Origin: an uncultured Verrucomicrobiales bacterium
GTDB taxonomy: Bacteria > Verrucomicrobiota > Verrucomicrobiia > Verrucomicrobiales > DEV007
NCBI GenBank assembly: GCA_913058215.1
Contig: CAJXQE010000031.1
Coordinates: 1 to 34,645, forward strand
Reading direction: 5' to 3'
DNA length: 34,645 nucleotides
Under the pieces are notes generated by a model. The model ran no database searches, had not been told where the DNA came from, and was given only the letters and a program-made list of their open reading frames with translations. Positions 24,516 through 31,559 of the stretch are shown here, in pieces. Within the stretch, counting starts at the first letter, position 1. Each line of letters starts with the position of its first letter. Made by a program: the position numbers and the translations under genes.

Positions 24516-25380
24516 GAAAGGCGGAAAGCTCCTCTGCCTTTCGCATTCCTGCCTCGACGCGCCATTGGTAGCAGTGTCCTGGTCAGTTCTTTTGGCGCAA
24601 TATGCCGGGGGATCTATCCATTGGGCCAATCAAATCGCGCTGTTTTGTGCGACATGGTTGATCTACCTTGGTGACCGACTCTACGACGTCAGAGCCGGGG
24701 CTTCTATTCAGAGAACCAGTTTACGGCATCAGTTTGCAAAGCGGTTCCGGAAGGTCCTGATTTGGTGCGCGGGCTTTGCTATTGCCGCCGGCCTGGCGAC
24801 GATTCCTTTTCTCCGGGAGATCGATTGGATTCTCTGCCTGGTTCTTGCGCTTGGAGTCGGTCTCTATTTCTTCGCTTTCCGATTGGTGAAGAAGAGACGA
24901 TTAGCGCGAGCATTGCCCCTTAAGGAAATCTGTATTGCTGTTTGTTTCGCGGCCGGAGTGTTTGTCGCTTCCGGAATGGGATTAAGGCCCGCTCCGTGGG
25001 GAATCATCGGAAGCCTTGCCTGCCTCTTCCTCGCAAACTGTCTGCTCATATCCTACGCGGAGAAAGATCAGGATCGGGAAGGTGATCCGGCGGCGTTCTT
25101 TGCCCAATCCGGGACCTGGCCGATCAAAGTTCTCTCCATCGTGTTCTTTGCCTGCTGGATTCTGGTGATTGCCTGCATCATGGGGAATTCAGATATCGAG
25201 ACTGTGTCAAAACGGATCATCGGGATTCCCTATGGCCTGGCTCTGGGCTGCTTGATTCTGATTAACGCGAAAATTGACCGGGTTCATCGATATGCCCAGC
25301 CCCTGGGAGATGCGTCTCTACTCAGTCCTCTCCTGGTACTGATCCCTGCCTTTCTTATGAAAATTGCGGGAATGCTTTGA
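24496..25380 (+). CDS. UbiA-like polytopic membrane protein
   Basis: A hydrophobic protein of about 294 residues with several membrane helices. Two Asp-rich loops sit in the order expected for UbiA prenyltransferases: GDRLYDVRAG early, and EKDQDREGDPAAFF later, the second resembling the DxxGD motif that binds the prenyl diphosphate through magnesium. The first motif lacks the usual NDxxD form, so activity is uncertain. The start is unclear: TTG 24496 has GTGAGG about nine bases before it and gives a 20-base overlap with the preceding gene. Other TTG and GTG codons follow, and an open ATG at 24436 lies deep in the upstream gene. Menaquinone or other quinone synthesis genes are not nearby. Confidence 0.6.
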   Translation: MRKTFPEKGGKLLCLSHSCLDAPLVAVSWSVLLAQYAGGSIHWANQIALFCATWLIYLGDRLYDVRAGASIQRTSLRHQFAKRFRKVLIWCAGFAIAAGLATIPFLREIDWILCLVLALGVGLYFFAFRLVKKRRLARALPLKEICIAVCFAAGVFVASGMGLRPAPWGIIGSLACLFLANCLLISYAEKDQDREGDPAAFFAQSGTWPIKVLSIVFFACWILVIACIMGNSDIETVSKRIIGIPYGLALGCLILINAKIDRVHRYAQPLGDASLLSPLLVLIPAFLMKIAGML

Positions 25381-25470
25381 ACTGATCGAATTTTTTCGCT
25401 TAAATTGGATCGCGATTCGTCATTCCACTCACTGCAAAGCTCGCTTTAAAGGAACCCGATTACGACTTTC

Positions 25471-27120
25471 ATGAAGAAGATAAATTTCTCCGGAACCCTT
25501 GTCCTCGCCATTGCCGGATGGCTTTTTGTCCAGACATCGACAGCTGCCGACTCCAGGCATGCGCTGGTCATTGGAAACAATGACTATCAAAATGCACGCA
25601 AACTGATCAATCCGACCAACGACGCCAATGTAATGGCGCAAAGTCTGAAAAAGGCCGGTTTTGAAATTACTCTGGCCACCGACGCAAATTTAAAAGCAAT
25701 GAAGGCTGCGGTTCGGGAATTCGTCCGATCTCTTCCGGAAGACGGTATCGCCCTGATCTTTTTCGCGGGGCACGGGGTGGAGGTGAAAGGGCAGAATTAC
25801 CTCATCCCGGTCGATGCTGACATGGCCGAGGAATACGAAGTGCCCGACGAAACCGTTTCCATGAATTCCATTCTCCGGGGCCTTGAGCAGGCAAAAACTT
25901 CGTTGAATATTCTGGTGCTCGATTGCTGCCGTGATGATCCTTATTCCCGTTCGTGGCGAGGAGCCCGTTCTGCCAACGGTGCCGGCGGACTCTCCATGCC
26001 GGCGGACATGCCGCAGGGAATGTTTATCGCCTTTTCAACGACTCCCGGAAAAACAGCGGAGGACGGGGATGGAAATAACAGTCCTTTCAGCGCAGCGCTG
26101 GCGGAGGAATTGATCAAGCCCGGTCAGGAACTGGAGCGGGTATTTAAAAACGTCGGAGCAAAAGTGGCTCAGGCCACTGAGCAACGTCAGGAGCCATGGT
26201 CGAACAGCAAATTTTATGGGACTTTCGTCTTTAATCCGGCTGCGCCAAAAGTGGCAAACACAACAGCTGCTCCCCCGGCACCCGGAAAAATGGCGGCGGT
26301 TGTGGCTAAGCCCGTGACGGCTCCGCGTGCTGCTGTCGAACGAATCGTGATGCAGGCTCCTCCTTTTGCCGAAACGCTGGCCTCCGATGGTGCGGGCGTG
26401 AAACGGAATTTTGTGAAGCTGGATCAGGTCTCGGCCAAGGACAATGGCGTAGGGGATATTCCCTGGGAAGGTGCTGATTATTTGCCGCCGACTCTGGAAG
26501 TTCCGAATATGTTTCGCCAAATTGCGGGAAATCTACCAGCGAATGTTCCACCAAAGCTTGATGGTCTCATTGTTACCCGGGCGATGCAGGATCATGAAGG
26601 TGGGTATATTATTTACGGGAGGAATTTTTCCGAAGGAACAATCCTGACGATTTGGGACCCGGAGTTCAAACAACAGCGGGCTGAGCTGGACTTCAGCGCT
26701 TACACGACCGCGCCCAAAGTCATTCAAGGCGATGAGGGTTTTGTGAATCAGGCAGCTTCTTTCGCCGCGATTCGGGATGGGATTCTCTACGTTTCCCACT
26801 TTCACATGACCTATGCCAAGTCGTCTGGTGGAATGAACGGATACATCACCGCGATCGATCTCGCCTCAGGCAAGCTTCTTTGGCGCAGCCGACCTCTTGT
26901 CTGCAATTCCCACAGCTTTGTGATTTCCGAAGACGCAATCATCTGCGGCTACGGCTTCACCGCGGAAGACGATTTCATGTTTGTCCTCGACCGCCACACC
27001 GGCAAAGTCGTTTCGACAACGAAAGTGAAATCCGGTCCTGAGCGAATCGCGATGGGTGACGGTGTGTTGTATGTGCGGACGTACAACACGGACTACAAGT
27101 TCTTGCTGATGGCTCAGTGA
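25471..27120 (+). CDS. Exported caspase-family peptidase with C-terminal PQQ-like domain
   Basis: A 549-residue protein with a signal peptide (about 1-26). Residues about 28-255 form a peptidase C14 (caspase) domain: RHALVIGNNDYQNARKL opens it, the catalytic His101 is in FFAGHGVEVKGQNYLIPVDAD, and the catalytic Cys153 is in VLDCCRDDP. An Ala/Pro-rich linker spans about 255-290. The C-terminal part (about 365-549) reads like propeller blades with PQQ-type steps (AIDLASGKLLWRS and VLDRHTGKVVSTTKV). Such bacterial caspases usually cleave after Arg or Lys, though specificity here is not visible. It would act outside the inner membrane. It is convergent with the oxidoreductase gene downstream. No death-fold or sensor partner is adjacent. 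Confidence 0.88.
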   Translation: MKKINFSGTLVLAIAGWLFVQTSTAADSRHALVIGNNDYQNARKLINPTNDANVMAQSLKKAGFEITLATDANLKAMKAAVREFVRSLPEDGIALIFFAGHGVEVKGQNYLIPVDADMAEEYEVPDETVSMNSILRGLEQAKTSLNILVLDCCRDDPYSRSWRGARSANGAGGLSMPADMPQGMFIAFSTTPGKTAEDGDGNNSPFSAALAEELIKPGQELERVFKNVGAKVAQATEQRQEPWSNSKFYGTFVFNPAAPKVANTTAAPPAPGKMAAVVAKPVTAPRAAVERIVMQAPPFAETLASDGAGVKRNFVKLDQVSAKDNGVGDIPWEGADYLPPTLEVPNMFRQIAGNLPANVPPKLDGLIVTRAMQDHEGGYIIYGRNFSEGTILTIWDPEFKQQRAELDFSAYTTAPKVIQGDEGFVNQAASFAAIRDGILYVSHFHMTYAKSSGGMNGYITAIDLASGKLLWRSRPLVCNSHSFVISEDAIICGYGFTAEDDFMFVLDRHTGKVVSTTKVKSGPERIAMGDGVLYVRTYNTDYKFLLMAQ

Positions 27121-27214
27121 GTGTTCGAAGAGAGGATTGATCAAGTTTACAGGACACGGTCAAATCGATCACTCCATTGACTTCGCTTTGCTCCGGTTCT
27201 CTTGAATCGATTAC

Positions 27215-28540
27215 TCAATACCAAACCTTAAACGGATCCGTCACGCCCGGCACGGCAACTGGATACCACCCTTCAGCATCCGGTTGCAAGGGAGCTGGAG
27301 AGGAAAAATCGACGAGATCGTCAGGAACCAGTTTCTGGCCGGAGGCCATCGCATCGTCCCAGGTGACGGGTTGGCCGGAGTAGTTCGACATGCGCCCGAA
27401 GATTGCGGTCATCGTCGCATTCGCCCCGCGCTCGGCTTCGTTGTGATCGAGGTTTTCGCGGATCGCCTTGAAAAAGGGATAGTGCTCCAACTGGTGCCCG
27501 TCTTCATTCTTACGGAAGCGCTTCACTTCTGCGTTCGGACCGGAGATCGTAAACTCACGCTGTTGTAGATTCGCCCGTCCCAGGGTTCCGATGGCCGACT
27601 CGCTGATGTCCCGGACGCAATTTGGAATCTGTCTTGCCTGGCTGTAGAGCAAGGTGCCGTCGGCGTATTCGTATTCGATGAAATGATGATCGTAGATCTG
27701 GCCGTTCTCGATTTTGTTCCGCACTTCCCGACCGCCCATTCCCCGGGCGACGACAGGGTGCTCTTCACCTTTGATCCAGTTGGCGACATCCAGATTGTGG
27801 ACGTGCTGCTCGACATTGTGATCGCCAGACAACCAGGTGAAGTAATACCAATTCCGGATCTGGTACTCGAGTTCGCTCTCACCGGGGATGCGGGCTTTAC
27901 CGGGGCGGGAAGATCCGTTCCATAACGCGCGCATCGTCAGAACATCGCCGATAGCACCGTCTTGAATTCTTTGAATCCACTCCTGATAGCCGGGTTGATG
28001 ACGACGTTGCAAGCCGACCCCGACTTTGAGGTTCTTCTCTTTAGCTGCTTTGCCGGCAGCGATCACTCGTTTGATGCCGTCCACATCCGAAGCGACCGGC
28101 TTTTCCATAAAAACGTGTTTCCCCTGGGCAACGGCTTCTTCAAAATGCTGCGGACGAAACCCGGGGGATGTTGCGAGAATGACAACGTCGCATTCGCTGA
28201 TGACCCGTTTGTAATCTTCAAATCCGGAGAGCATTCGTTCATCATCGACCGCCACCTGATCCGGCTTTTGTTTGATTAGGATCTCGCGCGCTTTTCCTAA
28301 AGTTTCCCGGTTCACATCACACATCGCGTGGAGGGTCACTTTATCATCGGCGAACATTGCCTGATTGGCAGCACCCGCTCCGCGACCTCCGCACCCGACG
28401 AGTCCGAGTTTTAAATTTTCGGATCCGTTCGCGGCGTTGACCATCCCCTGTGAGGCGAGGGCCAGGGTCGAGGAGGCGACTGCACTCTTTTTGATAAAGT
28501 CTCTTCGAGCTAAAGCTGAGGGCGTTGGATCGGATTGCAT
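27215..28540 (-). CDS. Tat-exported Gfo/Idh/MocA-family oxidoreductase
   Basis: A 441-residue NAD(P)-dependent oxidoreductase of the glucose-fructose oxidoreductase/inositol dehydrogenase family. The N-terminus has a twin-arginine signal (LARRDFIKKSA, Arg12-Arg13). The Rossmann motif GLVGCGGRGAGA follows, then the conserved EKP step (FMEKPVA) and a GDHNVEQHVHNLDVANWI segment carrying the usual active-site His and Asp. Many paralogues of this Tat-exported form occur in Planctomycetes and Verrucomicrobia, thought to act on sugars or inositols in the periplasm with tightly held cofactor. It is convergent with the caspase gene with 94 bases between stops. The substrate is unknown. Confidence 0.92.
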   Translation of the reverse strand: MQSDPTPSALARRDFIKKSAVASSTLALASQGMVNAANGSENLKLGLVGCGGRGAGAANQAMFADDKVTLHAMCDVNRETLGKAREILIKQKPDQVAVDDERMLSGFEDYKRVISECDVVILATSPGFRPQHFEEAVAQGKHVFMEKPVASDVDGIKRVIAAGKAAKEKNLKVGVGLQRRHQPGYQEWIQRIQDGAIGDVLTMRALWNGSSRPGKARIPGESELEYQIRNWYYFTWLSGDHNVEQHVHNLDVANWIKGEEHPVVARGMGGREVRNKIENGQIYDHHFIEYEYADGTLLYSQARQIPNCVRDISESAIGTLGRANLQQREFTISGPNAEVKRFRKNEDGHQLEHYPFFKAIRENLDHNEAERGANATMTAIFGRMSNYSGQPVTWDDAMASGQKLVPDDLVDFSSPAPLQPDAEGWYPVAVPGVTDPFKVWY

Positions 28541-28701
28541 GGTGTGACCCTGACGGATCCTGAGAGCGAGGTCCAGAAATTCGTCTACGCGTGGGCGCTA
28601 ATTCCTCCCATTCCTGATCGGGCAGGCCTTTCAAGGAAACCGGGGGAAGTTGCCGCTGGCGCGAAAGCCGTATGAATCCCTGTTCGCGAGGAGGGGACCA
28701 A

Positions 28702-28962
28702 TCAGCTCCCGGTCAGTTTTCTCCAGATACGCCGAAACCCGCCTTCATCTTCCAATTTCCGAATTTGTCGCAGAGCTTCGTCGCAAAGCAGATGGACCCG
28801 TTTTTTCGCTTCCTCTGCATGATCCTGACAAAACCACTCCATACCATCGGGATGCCCGGGGTGATCCAGTTTCTCCACTTCGCGAAAAGTGACGAGGTCA
28901 AATTCAAGATCCGGATGATCCCGCTGATCCCGGTCGCAGATGGCACAAATAGGTGGACGCAT
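28702..28962 (-). CDS. Small Cys-rich probable zinc-binding protein
   Basis: An 86-residue protein with CAICD (Cys6, Cys9) near the N-terminus and WFCQDH (Cys45, His48) in the middle, a plausible zinc site. A charged helix follows (about 48-72). I do not recognise a named family, but the residue pattern and clean ATG suggest a real gene. It lies between the MFS transporter gene (117 bases upstream) and the oxidoreductase gene on the same strand. The 161 bases between it and the oxidoreductase show no gene. Confidence 0.65.
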   Translation of the reverse strand: MRPPICAICDRDQRDHPDLEFDLVTFREVEKLDHPGHPDGMEWFCQDHAEEAKKRVHLLCDEALRQIRKLEDEGGFRRIWRKLTGS

Positions 28963-29079
28963 GACGCTCTGATTATGACTCTATTCGTAAGGATTGGGAA
29001 GCCATTACACAATTGGGTTTCATTACCAAACTTGCGTTCGTTTGAGAAACGGGAAACCAGAAATGAGATAGAGCGGGAA

Positions 29080-30381
29080 TCACCCCTCCTGTACGTCAGG
29101 CAAAGTAAAGGCCATTAGCGAACCGATGATTCCAAGAATCGCGAAAACCAGGATGATCATTTCATTTCCCAGTGCGTTTGCGAGTAATCCGAAGGAGCCA
29201 CTCAACAAGAGCACGATTCCCATCAAGGTGTTGCTCAGGGCAACAAGCGCGGCGCGGTTTTCGGCTGTGGCCATGTCGACGAGGTAAGTTTTCCTTCCGA
29301 CCCGGATTCCGGTGTGGGCCAGTCCGATTAGAAAAAAGAGAGCTCCGAAGATCCAGATCGAAATGTCGGCATTGAATTTGAGAGTCGCCAGCCAGGCTGT
29401 CAGACATCCAACGAGCCCGGCAGAAAGTCCCGCGATTCCCAAAGTAAGTCGGCTGCTTTTGTCCGCGATTTTTCCCCAGGCAAAACCACTCACGGCTGTG
29501 GCAATACTCCCTGCCACCATCAGGATTCCGAGGCTGGCAATTTTCCCGCCGGTCGCTTCACGAGCGATCACAACGTAAAAGGGCATCGAAAGCACAGTGC
29601 TGGCGAGAAGGGCCCGGGCGATGCAGAATCGTCGAAACTGACGGTCCTCCCGCAAGTAACGAAAGCTTTTCCACGCCTTTTGAAAGGCATTTCCCTCACC
29701 GGATGCCGGCCCCGGTTTTTCATCCAGTGTGGCCATGATTCCTGAAGCGATCAGCCAGGTGGCGCCGGCGGCAAAGAGAAGGATCGCAAACAAGGATAGG
29801 GGAAAATTCTCAGCGCGATTGAAAGCAAAGAAAAGACCGACGCCAACCGCGATCCAACCTGAAACGGATGAGGCCAGACCGCTGAGTCGTCCCCGTCGTG
29901 TTTTTGGAATCGTTTTACCGACGAGATCTTTTGAGGCAATGGAGCAGATTCCACGAGACAGGCTGAAGATGGCGAGAAGCGAAACAATGATCCATCCGGC
30001 GGTGGTTCCTTTGAAAAGCAGAGCGCTGATCGCCATTCCGATCACGGCCAGTCCCTGGAGGATTCCTCCGACCAGCCAGAATCCTTTTCGGATGGTGTGC
30101 TTGCGAATCGCGCCGCCGACAATCATTTGTGGAAGCAGCGATCCCGCTTCCCGAATCGGAACCAGCAGCCCGATAAAAAATGAGTTGGCCCCGAGCGCCG
30201 ATAGCAACCAGGTAAGAATCAGACCGGGCTTGCTGAGGGCGTCCCCCGTTTTTGTGAGGACCATTGTCAGAAAGAGCCGCCCGAAATTTTCGGGCACTAC
30301 GCCACAGGCTTCATCGGTGATGTCTTTGCATACCGCTCCTTCGCTGTCTTTGTTGATCCAGTCGTAAATTTTGCCTATCAT
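29080..30381 (-). CDS. Major facilitator superfamily transporter
   Basis: A 433-residue inner-membrane transporter. After a hydrophilic N-terminus of about 30 residues, roughly twelve hydrophobic helices follow, with a central charged loop (DEKPGPASGEGNAFQKAWKS) dividing two six-helix halves. Basic and Arg-rich turns (KTIPKTRRGRLSG in the first half, HTGIRVGRKTYLVD in the second) match loop positions in MFS proteins. No substrate signature is recognised. It is divergent from the DUF4190-hydrolase gene with 95 bases between starts. Confidence 0.85.
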   Translation of the reverse strand: MIGKIYDWINKDSEGAVCKDITDEACGVVPENFGRLFLTMVLTKTGDALSKPGLILTWLLSALGANSFFIGLLVPIREAGSLLPQMIVGGAIRKHTIRKGFWLVGGILQGLAVIGMAISALLFKGTTAGWIIVSLLAIFSLSRGICSIASKDLVGKTIPKTRRGRLSGLASSVSGWIAVGVGLFFAFNRAENFPLSLFAILLFAAGATWLIASGIMATLDEKPGPASGEGNAFQKAWKSFRYLREDRQFRRFCIARALLASTVLSMPFYVVIAREATGGKIASLGILMVAGSIATAVSGFAWGKIADKSSRLTLGIAGLSAGLVGCLTAWLATLKFNADISIWIFGALFFLIGLAHTGIRVGRKTYLVDMATAENRAALVALSNTLMGIVLLLSGSFGLLANALGNEMIILVFAILGIIGSLMAFTLPDVQEG

Positions 30382-30397
30382 GTGGTGTGTGATTCAG

Positions 30398-30433
30398 CCC
30401 TGGCCATGAAGGTGAATGAAAACGTGACCAGGG
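30398..30433. repeat. Imperfect inverted repeat in divergent promoter region
   Basis: CCCTGGCCAT (30398-30407) and GTGACCAGGG (30424-30433) pair over ten positions with one mismatch and one G-T pair, around a 16-nt loop. It lies between the divergent starts at 30381 and 30477, a likely place for a shared operator, but no known site is recognised. Confidence 0.35.
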
Positions 30434-30476
30434 GCAACCGCCGACTCCAAGCTTTCCCAATATTTTTTACCAGCCA

Positions 30477-31460
30477 ATGAGTAACTCTGTTTCCTATCCC
30501 CCGACGCTACGCCCTCCTGTGAGTGGTGCAGCGATTGCGTCGATGATTCTCGGGATCCTTTCCATCGTGCTGTTCTGCATGGGGCCTTTGTTTGGGATTC
30601 CTGCATTGATCTGCGGACACGTCGCCCTGGCGCATTTGAAAAATTATCCGCAAATTTCCGGGAAGGGAATGGCGATTGCCGGCACGGTAATGGGATACGT
30701 TAGCATCGGGGTGATGGCGTTCTATCTTTTGCTGGGAACCTTTTTTGTATCCGAAGCGGAAAAGATGGAGCTGAAGCGGATAGCCAAGTTGGAATTGGTA
30801 GAGCCTGAAGACGCAGAGTTTCATGTCATTCTTCCGAAAGGGCACGATCCGGGGAAACCGGTTTCCGTTGCTGTTTGGCTCCATGGGTATGGATGGAATC
30901 CGAGCGACCTGACTCTGTTCGAGGAAGCCTATCAAGCCCGCGCTGACAAAATTGGTGTGGCCTTTGTCGGCATCAGCGCGACAGCGGCCCGTGACGAAGG
31001 TGGATTTGAATGGGCCGAAAGTTCAAAGGTCGACCGGGACTACATTCGATCGGTCTTCGAGGCGAATTCCGACAAGATCATTCCGCAGTGGCCGAGAGTT
31101 GTCCTCTTCGGCTTTTCCCAGGGAGCCAAAGTTGCCGGTGACGTTGCATCGAATTATCCCGGGGAATTTGCGGGGGCGATTCTAATGTCACCGGGTGGGG
31201 AAAATTCCTACACCGATGTTCCCGGCTTCGGAGAGGATGCGCACGAATGGCAGACCTACTATTGTCTCGTAGGCGCGGACGAGGACTACGGAAATGTGTC
31301 GCTGACCAGTTCCTACGTCACGGATCTGGAATTCCTCGATGCAAAAGTCATTCACAAGGAATACGAAGGAGTGGAAGATCACACGATGCCGCCGGATTTT
31401 GATGAGAAACTGAGTGAATGGATCGAGACGATTCTGTCTGTGGAGGAAGAAGCGGAGTAG
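30477..31460 (+). CDS. DUF4190-like membrane domain fused to an alpha/beta hydrolase
   Basis: A 327-residue protein with two parts. Residues about 16-92 hold two hydrophobic hairpins with the DUF4190 pattern (SGAAIASMILGILSIVLF, and GKGMAIAGTVMGYVSI). Residues about 105-320 form an esterase-like alpha/beta hydrolase: oxyanion loop WLHGYGWNP, nucleophile elbow FGFSQGAK (Ser214), an acidic residue in GADEDYG (Asp268 or Asp270), and His302 in EDHTMP. The hydrolase half resembles phospholipase/carboxylesterase proteins. It is thus a membrane-tethered hydrolase; the side of the membrane is not certain. DUF4190 is more often alone or with small signalling domains, so this fusion is uncommon as far as I know. 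Confidence 0.78.
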   Translation: MSNSVSYPPTLRPPVSGAAIASMILGILSIVLFCMGPLFGIPALICGHVALAHLKNYPQISGKGMAIAGTVMGYVSIGVMAFYLLLGTFFVSEAEKMELKRIAKLELVEPEDAEFHVILPKGHDPGKPVSVAVWLHGYGWNPSDLTLFEEAYQARADKIGVAFVGISATAARDEGGFEWAESSKVDRDYIRSVFEANSDKIIPQWPRVVLFGFSQGAKVAGDVASNYPGEFAGAILMSPGGENSYTDVPGFGEDAHEWQTYYCLVGADEDYGNVSLTSSYVTDLEFLDAKVIHKEYEGVEDHTMPPDFDEKLSEWIETILSVEEEAE

Positions 31461-31486
31461 AGCGTAGTCTTTCCATCGCAACTCAT

Positions 31487-31517
31487 TGATTAATCAGGGG
31501 TTGGAAATGTCATGACA
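31487..31517. promoter_or_regulatory. Two perfect 10-bp palindromes upstream of the DUF1549 gene
   Basis: TGATTAATCA (31487-31496) and TGTCATGACA (31508-31517) are both perfect palindromes with centres exactly 21 bases apart, two helical turns. They lie 39-69 bases upstream of the 31556 start. Binding of a dimeric regulator on one face of the DNA is an inference. Confidence 0.4.
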
Positions 31518-31559
31518 AACCGGCGGATTTTCGTCATTCTCCAACCTTCTTCCTTATGA
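31512..31559 (+). CDS. Possible 15-residue leader peptide
   Basis: ATG 31512 opens a 15-codon frame (MTNRRIFVILQPSSL) whose TGA overlaps the ATG of the next gene as ATGA. A weak TTGGA precedes it by about six bases. It could couple translation into the downstream gene. The frame is too short to judge by composition. Confidence 0.2.
   Translation: MTNRRIFVILQPSSL

Noticed and set aside
28344..28634. 96-codon minus-strand frame overlapping the start of the Gfo/Idh/MocA gene
   Set aside because: Most of it is out of frame with the Tat-signal oxidoreductase and lacks any domain signal.
31485..31498. FNR/CRP-type operator reading of TTGATTAATCAG
   Set aside because: The half-sites have no 4-6 base spacer as FNR and CRP sites require; it is kept only as an unassigned palindrome.
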